64,000 nt of DNA from JALQUL01 sp040382935. GTDB taxonomy: Bacteria > Pseudomonadota > Gammaproteobacteria > Burkholderiales > Burkholderiaceae_C. Location of the stretch: assembly GCA_040382935.1 (NCBI GenBank), contig JBEIEP010000009.1, positions 1 through 64,000 on the forward strand, written 5' to 3'. The notes under the pieces are model-generated. The model was not told the origin of the DNA and ran no database searches. It saw only the letters and a program-made list of their open reading frames with translations. The position numbers and the translations under genes were made by a program. Of the stretch, positions 27,349 through 35,535 are shown piece after piece; position 1 is the stretch's first letter, and the number at the start of each line of letters is the position of its first letter.

Positions 27349-28695
27349 TTATCCGGGCAATGGTTCACTCTCGGAATTTTGGTTGGCCTCATTGTCGAAC
27401 GCGGCGGTGTAAAGCGCCCACGCCACCACAAAAAAGCCGAAGGTATTGTTTTCGTGAATCACGCGGTCGGTCAGACCGAACGACAATGGCGCTAGAGCGA
27501 TCCACAGCAGAACCGGATTGCCAAAGGCACGGCGCACAAGCAATGCGATAGTGACCAGTTGCCCTAGCAACAGCACGATACCACCCATCATCAGGGGCTG
27601 AATCCAATCACTATGAAAATGATTGTGGACCGCAAATGCCGGCTGGGATGTAGTGGCCCCGCCCACGAGTAAAAATAGCTCGTTTACTCCTTTGGTTCCT
27701 GGTCCCAGCACAGGCCATTGTTGAATCGCGCTTAGCGCCATGTCCCACATCAGCAAGCGTTGCCCCGAACCCAAGTCTTCGCGTGGCTTTGCGTCGGTTA
27801 ACTGAAGCAATTCGCCCACGGTTGCAAATAGGCGGTTCTCAGGTGCCAATATCCATAGCGCAAGGGTCAAGACGGCGAACAAGGCAGCTGTCAACAGTCC
27901 GGCGCGCCAACGCCGTTGGGGCGGTACAAAAACCAGAGCCAGTAAAAAGAGCAAGGGCAAGCCCAGCAACGGCCCGCGGCTGAGTGTGAGCAGGCAGGCC
28001 ATGAGTCCCATTGCGGCCGCCACCCCAGCATAAAGGTGATTGCGTTGACTGTCTGGTTTGACCAGCAATTGGGTCATCACAACGATCCCCACTAGCCAGA
28101 TCACTTGATTACCCAAGGCGATGGGGTTGGCACCTAGCCCTACACGAAACGTTGACAAATGGGATCGGAAAGCAGCCGTAAAATTGGCCCCAGTCGCAGG
28201 ATTAAACGCACTCCACCATTCGTAGAGGGCGAATGCGCCATAGATGCCGCAGGCCAACCAGCCGGCCCAGCGGAGATGTGTCCAGCGCAGGCCAATCAGT
28301 CGCGCTGACGCATAGACCAGAGCACCTAGCAATAGGCGCGAGACGTTAATAGAAATCAGGCCAAATGACTTTTGATGCCAGAGCGCCACTACCAGATAAG
28401 TGACCAAAAAAGCCATCCAAGGCAATAGCCATTGCCAAGTCTGGCGTGCCAGCAAGCCTGCCTGAGGTCTGCCCCAACCAGCCAGAATGATCAAGGGCAT
28501 TAGCACAGACAACGCGACCCAGACGGGTCTTAGCGAGGGTCCAAACGGCAGGTAGGGCGATGCCATTGCCGGAAAACTGCACAAAACCACTAGGAAAAAG
28601 AGCCGCAATCTAGCAGGAATGGTGGGTGTGTTTAGGCTTTGGGCATCAAGGGAGGTGAAAGTCGAAAAAACAACCATAGGTGAGAATAGCGCCAC
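27349..28695 (-). CDS. O-antigen ligase (Wzy/WaaL)-family membrane protein
   Basis: An inner-membrane protein of 448 residues with about 10-12 helices. It belongs to the Wzy_C (O-antigen ligase/polymerase) group. The large periplasmic loop and the family's conserved blocks are visible: CLLTLSRGPLLGLPLLFLLAL around residues 230-255, and a DMALSAIQQWPVLGPGTKGVNELF segment followed by the His-containing VHNHFHSDWIQPLMMGG. A GTG at 28695 with AGG 5 nt upstream is used; ATG 28677 is an alternative. It could ligate or polymerise polysaccharide on lipid A or another carrier; no other surface-polysaccharide genes are in the window. Confidence 0.85.
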   Translation of the reverse strand: MALFSPMVVFSTFTSLDAQSLNTPTIPARLRLFFLVVLCSFPAMASPYLPFGPSLRPVWVALSVLMPLIILAGWGRPQAGLLARQTWQWLLPWMAFLVTYLVVALWHQKSFGLISINVSRLLLGALVYASARLIGLRWTHLRWAGWLACGIYGAFALYEWWSAFNPATGANFTAAFRSHLSTFRVGLGANPIALGNQVIWLVGIVVMTQLLVKPDSQRNHLYAGVAAAMGLMACLLTLSRGPLLGLPLLFLLALVFVPPQRRWRAGLLTAALFAVLTLALWILAPENRLFATVGELLQLTDAKPREDLGSGQRLLMWDMALSAIQQWPVLGPGTKGVNELFLLVGGATTSQPAFAVHNHFHSDWIQPLMMGGIVLLLGQLVTIALLVRRAFGNPVLLWIALAPLSFGLTDRVIHENNTFGFFVVAWALYTAAFDNEANQNSESEPLPG

Positions 28696-28801
28696 GAAGA
28701 CCTGCTCCGGTCCGCATGAAAATCTTTAAGCCCGAAAAAGAATTTTTCATTATATTGGACGTCTAAAAATCGCTAACATTTAGAAGTAACAGGAGATAAC
28801 C

Positions 28802-29977
28802 ATGACCACCATCACCCATATCGAAGACCTGCGCGTTTTGGCACAAAAGCGTGTGCCCAGAATGTTTTATGACTACGCCGATTCTGGGTCGTGGACGGAG
28901 TCCACCTACCGTGCCAACGAGGCGGATTTTCAGAAGATCAAATTTCGCCAGCGCGTGGCCGTCAATATTGCCAACCGCAGCACCGCCACCACCATGGTGG
29001 GGCAGTCGGTATCCATGCCGGTGGCCATTGCCCCTACGGGGCTGACGGGGATGCAGCACGCCGACGGTGAGATCTTGGGGGCCAAAGCCGCCAAGGCTTT
29101 TGGCATACCGTTTACCCTGTCCACCATGAGCATTTGTTCGATTGAAGATGTGGCGGCCGCTACGGGCGGTCACCCCTTTTGGTTTCAACTCTACGTCATG
29201 AAAGACCGTGGATTTATCGAGCGCCTGATCGACCGCGCGAAGGCTGCGCGCTGCTCAGCCTTGGTGTTGACGCTGGACTTGCAGATTTTGGGGCAGCGCC
29301 ACAAAGACCTGAAAAACGGGCTTTCAGCGCCACCCAAAATGACCCTGGCCAACTTGATCAACATTGCCTCTAAACCGCGTTGGGCTCTGGGTATGTTGGG
29401 CACCAAGCGTAGGCAATTTGGCAATATCGTTGGCCACGTCACAGGCGTTGACGACATGGGGTCACTCTCGACCTGGACGGCCCAGCAATTCGATCCCGCA
29501 TTGAATTGGTCAGACGTGGAGTGGATCAAAAAACGCTGGGGCGGCAAGCTCATCCTTAAAGGCATTCAAGACGTGCAAGACGCGCATCTGGCCGTTGAAA
29601 GCGGTGCTGACGCGCTCATCGTATCCAACCATGGTGGCCGCCAATTGGACGGCGCGCAGTCGTCCATAGAGGCCTTGCCCGCTATTGTTGACGCAGTGGG
29701 TCAACGCATAGAGGTGCATATGGACGGTGGCATACGCTCGGGGCAGGATGTGTTGAAGGCCGTCGCCTTGGGCGCGCGTGGCACCTATATTGGGCGGGCC
29801 TTTTTATACGGCCTGGGGGCGGGCGGGGAGGCCGGTGTGACCAAAGCCTTGCAACTGATACGCAATGAGTTGGATTTGTCTATGGCTTTTTGCGGCCGAA
29901 CCTCAATTCAGGATGTAGATGCGTCAATTTTGCTGCCGGGTAGCTACCCCAGGGCGGGCGTTGGAGAGAGCGCGTGA
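28802..29977 (+). CDS. FMN-dependent alpha-hydroxy-acid oxidising protein (LldD-like)
   Basis: Oxidises an alpha-hydroxy acid, typically L-lactate or glycolate, with FMN. It has 391 residues. Features: MFYDYADSGSWTE near the N terminus, APTGLTGMQHADGE, then LTLDLQILGQRHKDLKNGL, and the catalytic base in ALIVSNHGGRQLDG. The GARGTYIGRAFLYGLGAGGE block completes the phosphate-binding site. AGGAG lies about 6 nt before ATG 28802. The stop overlaps the pirin gene (GTGA), giving a translationally coupled pair. L-lactate dehydrogenase is the likeliest assignment but the substrate is not certain. Confidence 0.9.
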   Translation: MTTITHIEDLRVLAQKRVPRMFYDYADSGSWTESTYRANEADFQKIKFRQRVAVNIANRSTATTMVGQSVSMPVAIAPTGLTGMQHADGEILGAKAAKAFGIPFTLSTMSICSIEDVAAATGGHPFWFQLYVMKDRGFIERLIDRAKAARCSALVLTLDLQILGQRHKDLKNGLSAPPKMTLANLINIASKPRWALGMLGTKRRQFGNIVGHVTGVDDMGSLSTWTAQQFDPALNWSDVEWIKKRWGGKLILKGIQDVQDAHLAVESGADALIVSNHGGRQLDGAQSSIEALPAIVDAVGQRIEVHMDGGIRSGQDVLKAVALGARGTYIGRAFLYGLGAGGEAGVTKALQLIRNELDLSMAFCGRTSIQDVDASILLPGSYPRAGVGESA

Positions 29978-30840
29978 AGGCCGTAGCAGGCGTTTGGCCC
30001 GCGCCGGCACCCCATTGGGTGGGTGACGGCTTTAGGGTGCACTCCCTTTTTTCATATGACGCCATGGGTGCTTTGGTCAGCCCATTTTTATTGCTGGACT
30101 ATGGCCCACCCCACCTGTATTCGCCCACGTCCAAGCCGCGCGGCGTGGGTGACCACCCGCACCGTGGTTTTGAGACGGTCACCATCGCTTTTTCAGGAGA
30201 AGTGTCCCATCGCGATTCAGCGGGCGGGGGCGGCACCATTGGCCCAGGCGATGTGCAGTGGATGACTGCGGGCAGCGGCATCGTGCACCAAGAGTTTCAT
30301 TCGCCCGCCTTTAGCCAAACCGGCGGCACTATGCACATGGCGCAGTTGTGGGTGAACCTGCCTTCTCGCTGCAAAATGATGGCGCCCACTTACCAAGCCA
30401 TTGCAAAGGACGACATTCCGGTGCTTACCTTGCCCAATGGTGGGGGATCGCTGCGACTGATTGCCGGGGCCTACCAGGGGCAGCAGGGTCCTGCGCGTAC
30501 CCAAACGCCAATGTGGGTGTGGGACTTGCATTTACAAGCGGGTGCGGCCTTTGATCTGCCCGTACCTATGGGGTGGTCTACGGCGCTGGTGGTAATGGCC
30601 GGGCAGGTGCGAATCAACGGCAGCCACACCGCAGGTGCTGCACAACTGACCGTACTGGGGCATGAAGGGGAAGGGGCCACGGTACACGCTGGTGCCGACA
30701 GCCACATTTTGGTGCTTGCGGGCCAGCCCATTGACGAGCCTATCGTTGGCTACGGCCCCTTTGTGATGAATACCCGCGAGGAAATCATCACCGCGTTTCA
30801 AGACTTCAACGAAGGGCGTTTCGGTACCGTACCCGCCTGA
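29974..30840 (+). CDS. Pirin family protein
   Basis: A two-cupin protein of 288 residues. The metal-binding cupin signature is visible as GDHPHRGFETVTIAFSGEV (about 54-72), with DVQWMTAGSGIVHQEFH (about 90-106) supplying the last His and Glu ligands. Bacterial pirins may act as quercetinases or as binding partners of metabolic enzymes; function is unproven here. It starts with GTG overlapping the hydroxy-acid oxidase stop by 4 bp, suggesting regulation together. It converges with the rubredoxin gene after about 70 bp. Confidence 0.9.
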   Translation: MKAVAGVWPAPAPHWVGDGFRVHSLFSYDAMGALVSPFLLLDYGPPHLYSPTSKPRGVGDHPHRGFETVTIAFSGEVSHRDSAGGGGTIGPGDVQWMTAGSGIVHQEFHSPAFSQTGGTMHMAQLWVNLPSRCKMMAPTYQAIAKDDIPVLTLPNGGGSLRLIAGAYQGQQGPARTQTPMWVWDLHLQAGAAFDLPVPMGWSTALVVMAGQVRINGSHTAGAAQLTVLGHEGEGATVHAGADSHILVLAGQPIDEPIVGYGPFVMNTREEIITAFQDFNEGRFGTVPA

Positions 30841-30908
30841 GGTTTTGATAGATCACAGCTAACCGCCACGGCCGCGAAGGCTAGGCTGGTGCAAAGCGAT
30901 GGGTAGCC

Positions 30909-31073
30909 TTAAAAAGCCACCATCTCAAATTCTGACTTTCCCATGCCGCAGTCGGGGCATACCCAGTCGGTGGGCACCTGCTCCCACGGTGTGCCCGCCG
31001 GAATGCCCTCATCAGGCAGGCCAAGCGCCTCGTCGTAAACAAAGCCGCAAACAATGCAAGTCCAAGTTTTCAT
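30909..31073 (-). CDS. Rubredoxin
   Basis: A small iron protein of 54 residues for one-electron transfer. It has the CIVCG and CPDCG knuckles (residues 5-9 and 38-42) that hold one iron with four Cys. ATG 31073 with GGAG about 7 nt upstream is preferred to an in-frame start at 31094, which would add seven residues ahead of MKTWTC. It lies directly downstream of trpA on the same strand (17 bp) and may be co-transcribed. Aerobic partners could include rubredoxin reductase or a hydroxylase not visible here. Confidence 0.95.
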   Translation of the reverse strand: MKTWTCIVCGFVYDEALGLPDEGIPAGTPWEQVPTDWVCPDCGMGKSEFEMVAF

Positions 31074-31090
31074 GGGGAGCTCCAGAAAGA

Positions 31091-31900
31091 TCAATGGTCT
31101 AGTGCAAATCGCACGGATTGTAAAAAAGCTGCCGCCGTAGGTGCAACCTGGTCGCGGGCCTGGTCCTCTATGAGTTGGATCAGGCGGCTACCAATCACCA
31201 CGGCGTCGGCGCTTTGGCCTACGGCTTTGGCGCTGGCCCCGTCGCGTATGCCAAAGCCAACGCCCACGGGAATAGTGACGTGGCGGCGTATGCGGGGCAG
31301 CATGGCGGCAACGGCCTCGGTGTCCAGCGTACCTGCGCCGGTCACGCCCTTGAGCGAGACGTAGTACACATAGCCAGAGGCCAGGGCAGCCACCTCTTGT
31401 ATGCGTTGGTCGGTGCTGGTGGGGGCCAACAAAAAGATCAAGTCCATGCCGTGGACTTTGAGGTCTGCCGCGAAGGGGGCACATTCTTCGGGTGGGTAGT
31501 CAACAATGAGCACACCGTCAACGCCTGCCGCCGCGGCGTCTTTAACGAAAGCGCCGGGGGCGTGGCGTTGGTCGTAGCGCTCCACGGGGTTGGCGTAGCC
31601 CATTAACACCACGGGGGTTAGCGCGTCTTGTAGGCGGAACTGGCTGACCATAGCCAGCACCTGGGTCATGCCGATGCCCAGGGCCAAGGCCTTTTCGCCG
31701 GCTTTTTGAATCACCGGGCCGTCGGCCATGGGGTCAGAAAAGGGCACCCCCAGCTCAATCACATCGGCCCCAGCCGTCACCATGGCGTGCATAAGGTCCA
31801 CCGTTACATCGGCAAACGGGAAGCCCGCGGTCACATAGGGAATCAAGGCTTTGCGGCCGGTGGCGCCCAAACGGGCAAAAGTAGCACTGATACGGCTCAT
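31091..31900 (-). CDS. trpA: Tryptophan synthase alpha subunit
   Basis: Cleaves indole-3-glycerol phosphate to indole, which tunnels to TrpB. It has about 269 residues. The family signature is visible: LELGVPFSDPMADGP at the active site (VIELGVPFSDPMADGPVIQ has the catalytic Glu) and DGVLIVDYPPEE. The GVGFGIRDGASAKAV segment matches the phosphate-binding loop. The start at 31900 overlaps the stop of trpB by one base (TGATG), and GGAGG lies in the trpB tail as the ribosome site, so translation is coupled. Confidence 0.95.
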   Translation of the reverse strand: MSRISATFARLGATGRKALIPYVTAGFPFADVTVDLMHAMVTAGADVIELGVPFSDPMADGPVIQKAGEKALALGIGMTQVLAMVSQFRLQDALTPVVLMGYANPVERYDQRHAPGAFVKDAAAAGVDGVLIVDYPPEECAPFAADLKVHGMDLIFLLAPTSTDQRIQEVAALASGYVYYVSLKGVTGAGTLDTEAVAAMLPRIRRHVTIPVGVGFGIRDGASAKAVGQSADAVVIGSRLIQLIEDQARDQVAPTAAAFLQSVRFALDH

Positions 31901-33147
31901 CACAGACCTCCTTTCACGCTTTGGCCACGGCAACTGGGGCGACAATAAAAATCGGCGCCACTCAAATCGGCTACGGTGCCAATGTCTTTGTCGCCTCGGC
32001 CCGAGAGGTTCACCAAAATGGTTTGATCGCTGCCCATGGTTTTGGCCAGCTTAATGGCGTAGGCCACCGCATGGCTGGATTCCAACGCCGGAATAATGCC
32101 TTCTACCCGGCACAGGGTGTGAAAGGCCTCCAGCGCTTCTTTGTCGGTAATGCCCACGTACTCGGCGCGGCCAATGTCTTTAAGCCAGGCGTGCTCAGGG
32201 CCTACGCCGGGGTAGTCCAGACCCGCGCTGATGCTATGGGTTTCAGTGATCTGGCCGTTGGCGTCTTGCAGAATATAGGTGCGGTTGCCATGCAGCACAC
32301 CGGGGCTGCCTTTTTGCAGTGAGGCCGAATGTTTGCCGCTTTCTAGCCCCTCGCCTGCCGCTTCCACACCAATCAAACGGGTGGCTGCGTGGTCGATATA
32401 GGGGTAAAAAATGCCCATCGCGTTGCTACCGCCGCCAACGCAGGCCAGCACCGCGTCGGGTTGTTTACCGCCGGTGTGCAGTGGCATCTGGGTCAAACAC
32501 TCCTGGCCAATCACACTTTGGAAATCCCGCACCATCATGGGGTAGGGGTGGGGGCCTGCCACGGTGCCAATGATGTAGAACGTGTTCTCTACATTCGTTA
32601 CCCAATCGCGCATGGCTTCGTTAAGGGCATCTTTCAGGGTTTTGCTGCCCGACTCCACCGGCACCACCTTGGCACCCAGCAGGTGCATTCGGTACACGTT
32701 GGGGCTTTGGCGCTTGATGTCTTCGCTGCCCATGTAAACCACACATTCAAGCCCGTAGCGGGCGCAAATGGTGGCTGTGGCCACGCCGTGTTGGCCCGCG
32801 CCGGTTTCGGCAATCACACGGGGTTTGCCCATGCGTTTGGCCAGCATGGCCTGCCCAATCACGTTGTTGATCTTGTGTGCGCCGGTGTGGTTCAAGTCTT
32901 CACGTTTCAGGTAAATCTGCGCGCCACCCCCTTCTTGGCTCAGGCGTGCCGCGTGATAAATGGGCGAGGGCCGTCCCACAAAATGCGCCAGCTCATACTT
33001 GAACTCGGCCATAAATTGTGGGTCGTACTGGTACGTGGCGTAGGCGTCTTTGAGCTCGTTGATGGCGTGGGTTAGCGTTTCGCTCACAAAGTTGCCACCA
33101 TATAAGCCAAAGTGGCCTTTTTCATCGGGTTGGTGATAGGGGTTCAT
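31900..33147 (-). CDS. trpB: Tryptophan synthase beta subunit
   Basis: PLP enzyme joining indole and serine to tryptophan, in complex with TrpA. It has about 415 residues. The PLP lysine is in HTGAHKINNVIGQ, followed by AETGAGQHGVATA (about 128-140), then the phosphate-cup GGGSNAMG and the HAVAYAIKLAK segment. The start at 33147 (MNPYHQPDEKG) is used; longer in-frame extensions read through unlikely sequence. trpF, often next to trpB in related bacteria, is not found upstream. Confidence 0.95.
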   Translation of the reverse strand: MNPYHQPDEKGHFGLYGGNFVSETLTHAINELKDAYATYQYDPQFMAEFKYELAHFVGRPSPIYHAARLSQEGGGAQIYLKREDLNHTGAHKINNVIGQAMLAKRMGKPRVIAETGAGQHGVATATICARYGLECVVYMGSEDIKRQSPNVYRMHLLGAKVVPVESGSKTLKDALNEAMRDWVTNVENTFYIIGTVAGPHPYPMMVRDFQSVIGQECLTQMPLHTGGKQPDAVLACVGGGSNAMGIFYPYIDHAATRLIGVEAAGEGLESGKHSASLQKGSPGVLHGNRTYILQDANGQITETHSISAGLDYPGVGPEHAWLKDIGRAEYVGITDKEALEAFHTLCRVEGIIPALESSHAVAYAIKLAKTMGSDQTILVNLSGRGDKDIGTVADLSGADFYCRPSCRGQSVKGGL

Positions 33148-33538
33148 AGGTGTAAAAATCGAAGTAGTAGGCAAAGAACAAAGGTTCGGGTTGGGGGTCG
33201 TCGTGACCATTGAGGCTGGTCAAGACACACCATGCACGGTTTACCGTTTGGGCGGGGGAAATGCTGTCGCGGAGCGAAAAAACAATGGCATTAAGCCGTA
33301 TTGGCCTTGGCCCTGTCACCGCGATGCGACCGCGGGATACGCATTTTTAAATCTGACGGGCGGCTCGCGAATCGTCTTTGCACGTCCGAGTCCACCACAC
33401 AAAACGTGCGGAAAGTTGGCGTTTGGTGGAGGCGGTGAGCATAAGAAAAATTCTAGCACGGCCGCTGACTGCGGCAATCGCGCCAAGGTCACACCAAAGT
33501 CGCATGCACACCACGCTGCGCTTGGCGATAATCAAACG
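33148..33538. other. Divergent intergenic region between trpB and rsuA-like gene (391 bp)
   Basis: No gene is supported in this stretch. A long plus-strand frame runs through it into the rsuA-like gene but has no family features. Weak inverted pairs are present, for example CGCCAAG and CTTGGCG about 35 bp apart near its right end. I see no convincing trp attenuator, leader peptide or Trp operator. It presumably holds the promoters for trpBA and for the pseudouridine synthase. Confidence 0.5.
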
Positions 33539-34288
33539 ATGCAAATACAAGATGTCCTTTTCTCGCAAGGCTTTGGTACGCGGCGTATTTGCGCCGGTTT
33601 GGTACAGCAGGGCTGGGTGTCAGTGTTGGAGCCCGATGGCGTGCATCTGCGCCCCTGTAGGGACGCTTCGGAGGAGGTGGACCCAGAGGGCCTGGTGTTA
33701 GAGGTGCAGGGCCAGCGCTGGCCCTACCACCGTCACGCCTACCTCATGATGCACAAACCGGCCGGTGTGGAGTGCTCGCAAAAGCCGTCGCTTTACCCCA
33801 GCGTCTACAGCCTGCTGCCGCCACCGCTGCGCCAGCGTCCACAAAAAAGTGCAATTCAGGGCGTGCAGGCGGTGGGGCGGCTGGACCAAGACACGACGGG
33901 CATGCTGTTGTTGAGCGACGATGGGCAGTTTATTCACCGCTTAAGCTCACCCAAAAAGCATGTGCCCAAGGTGTACGTGGCCACCGTTAAACACCCGCTC
34001 ACGCCAGATCAAACCGACCGTTTATGCGCTGGCGTGGTGCTGGATGATGACCCCCGCCCGGTCAAGGCCACGCGCGCGACCGCGCTGGCACCCGATACCT
34101 TGGAATTGGTACTTACAGAGGGCAAATACCACCAAGTCAAACGCATGGTGGCGGCGGTAGGTAACCGGGTGGAGCGATTGCATCGCTCGCAAATAGGCGC
34201 TCTAAAGCTACCTGCCACCTTGCAAAGTGGGCAATGGCAATGGCTTTCAAAGGATGACCTTGATCAAATTTTGTTGCCTACCCCTTAA
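33539..34288 (+). CDS. rsuA: RsuA-family 16S rRNA pseudouridine synthase
   Basis: Converts a uridine in small-subunit rRNA (position 516 in E. coli) to pseudouridine. It has about 249 residues: an N-terminal S4-like RNA-binding segment (MQIQDVLFSQGFGTRR) and the catalytic domain with the essential Asp in VGRLDQDTTGMLLLSDDG (about 119-136). The region KVYVATVKHPLT and LTEGKYHQVKRMVAAVGNRV match RsuA/RluB-type enzymes. ATG 33539 is used; a 116-codon in-frame extension to 33191 has no recognisable content. The exact rRNA target (RsuA versus RluE-like) is inferred. Confidence 0.87.
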   Translation: MQIQDVLFSQGFGTRRICAGLVQQGWVSVLEPDGVHLRPCRDASEEVDPEGLVLEVQGQRWPYHRHAYLMMHKPAGVECSQKPSLYPSVYSLLPPPLRQRPQKSAIQGVQAVGRLDQDTTGMLLLSDDGQFIHRLSSPKKHVPKVYVATVKHPLTPDQTDRLCAGVVLDDDPRPVKATRATALAPDTLELVLTEGKYHQVKRMVAAVGNRVERLHRSQIGALKLPATLQSGQWQWLSKDDLDQILLPTP

Positions 34289-34377
34289 AGTGCAAGGCGC
34301 CGGGCGTGAAGTAGTTTGACACCATTCGGGTCACAGCCCAAATGGGCGAGAGTCACCACTTGGGCTATGCTTGATCA

Positions 34378-35256
34378 ATGAACAAACTACTGGATTCTTT
34401 TTGGCGCGCATGCGCCTACTGCCTGCACCCGAGGGTGATGGTGCTCAGTTTGCTCCCCTTGGTTCTTTTGGTTGCACTGGCCATGGGGATGGCGTATTTT
34501 TTTGGCCAGTCAGCCATGGACTGGACGCGCGAAAAACTCGACAGCGTGGCCGGCCTACCCTTGGTGTGGCAGTGGCTCGATGGTCTGGGCCTTGGTAGCA
34601 TAAAAAGGGTGTTGGTGCCGGTGCTGGTGGTGTTGGTGGCCACGCCGCTGCTGGTCATGACCTGCCTTTTGGTGGTGGCTGCCATGATGGGGCCAGCGGT
34701 GGTGCGTTGGGTGGGTGCCAGGCGCTTTGCGCATTTGGAAAGCAAGCTAGGCGCATCGTGGGTGCAATCGGTGCTTTTGGCGGCTGGTACCACCGCGTTG
34801 GCCCTGTTCGTCTTGTTTGTGTCCCTCCCATTTTGGCTAATTCCGCCCGTCGCGCTGGTAGTGCCCCCAATGGTGTGGGGTTGGTTGACCTACCGCGTAA
34901 TGGCCTTTGATGCGCTGTCTCTGCACGCCAGCGCGTCAGAGCGAAGCGTGATTCTGCGCGAGCACCGCAGCACGCTATTGGCGATGGGTATTTTTTGTGG
35001 CTATCTAGGCGCATTGCCCACCCTGGTCTGGGCATCAGGAGCCATTTTTGTGGTGTTTTTTTGGTTCTTGATCCCCGTGGTGGTGTGGATGTACACCTTG
35101 GTGTTTGCCTTTTCAACGCTGTGGTTTACCCACTACTGCTTGTCTTCGCTGGCGCAGTTACGGGCCAAAGAGGCGCAGTACGGGCCGGTGGTCGAGCCTG
35201 TGCCAGCCGCCTCTGACAGTGCTACACCGTTGGCCCATTTGCCGCCGCCTATGTAA
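34378..35256 (+). CDS. EI24 (CysZ-like) domain membrane protein
   Basis: A membrane protein of 292 residues with about five hydrophobic helices (around 23-45, 75-105, 125-165, 195-235). It belongs to the EI24 group, which includes the sulfate permease CysZ; the paralogue in betaproteobacteria is uncharacterised. Identifying features are the N-terminal FWRACAYCLHPRVM block and the WGWLTYRVMAFDALSLHAS stretch followed by a conserved REHRSTLLAMG. The C-terminal 30 residues are Pro/Ala-rich and soluble. It is upstream of the glnA regulatory region, and no sulfur genes are nearby. Confidence 0.8.
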   Translation: MNKLLDSFWRACAYCLHPRVMVLSLLPLVLLVALAMGMAYFFGQSAMDWTREKLDSVAGLPLVWQWLDGLGLGSIKRVLVPVLVVLVATPLLVMTCLLVVAAMMGPAVVRWVGARRFAHLESKLGASWVQSVLLAAGTTALALFVLFVSLPFWLIPPVALVVPPMVWGWLTYRVMAFDALSLHASASERSVILREHRSTLLAMGIFCGYLGALPTLVWASGAIFVVFFWFLIPVVVWMYTLVFAFSTLWFTHYCLSSLAQLRAKEAQYGPVVEPVPAASDSATPLAHLPPPM

Positions 35257-35281
35257 TGCGCCCGTGCCAGTGTTTGATAAT

Positions 35282-35316
35282 GCATTATTTTGGTGCGTTG
35301 CGCACTATTGTTGTGC
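35282..35316 (+). promoter_or_regulatory. Two NtrC-like binding boxes upstream of glnA
   Basis: Two imperfect dyads resemble the enterobacterial NtrC box GCACTATATTGGTGC. They are GCATTATTTTGGTGC at 35282-35296 and GCACTATTGTTGTGC at 35302-35316. Start-to-start spacing is 20 bp, about two helical turns, which suits cooperative dimers. They lie about 180-200 bp before the sigma-54 promoter at 35472. ntrB and ntrC are downstream in the same block. Confidence 0.6.
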
Positions 35317-35439
35317 GTGTGCGCAGTGTGAGGCGCAGCATCAAGCACGAAAACGCGAGCTTGGTGCCACCCAAATCGCCGCACAGGCGCGAACGCCATG
35401 ACAAAAATCAATGCGACAATAACGGACTGGCAAGGGCGA

Positions 35440-35455
35440 TGCAGAGGTTCCTTAG
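35440..35455. repeat. Solo terminal repeat of the MITE family next to a TTAG site
   Basis: The sequence TGCAGAGGTTCC followed by TTAG matches the right-hand end and flank of the two 161-bp MITE-like copies (5589 side). A second end is not found, so this is either a relic of an excision/deletion or chance; a 12-base match plus the target is unlikely by chance in 64 kb. It lies between the NtrC-like boxes and the sigma-54 promoter of glnA. Confidence 0.5.
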
Positions 35456-35471
35456 GACGCGGTGAGTTTTC

Positions 35472-35487
35472 TGGCACGCTTTTTGCT
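35472..35487 (+). promoter_or_regulatory. Sigma-54 (RpoN) promoter of glnA
   Basis: The sequence TGGCACGCTTTTTGCT fits the -24/-12 consensus TGGCACG-N4-TTGCW exactly, with GG and GC separated by 10 bp. Transcription would begin near 35498, about 38 nt before the glnA ATG. With the NtrC-like boxes upstream this predicts nitrogen-limitation induction through NtrC, encoded 3.2 kb downstream. Confidence 0.85.
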
Positions 35488-35535
35488 GACTAGATATCGT
35501 TCAGTTTTGAATCACCGCAATACAAGGAGAGATAA

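Noticed and set aside
30841..30908. Inverted pair AAGGCTA/TAGCCTT between pirin and rubredoxin
   Set aside because: The loop is about 20 nt and T runs are on the wrong side for termination of either gene.
33191..33538. 116-codon N-terminal extension of the rsuA-like gene
   Set aside because: The extension has no recognisable domain, while ATG 33539 gives the normal N terminus.
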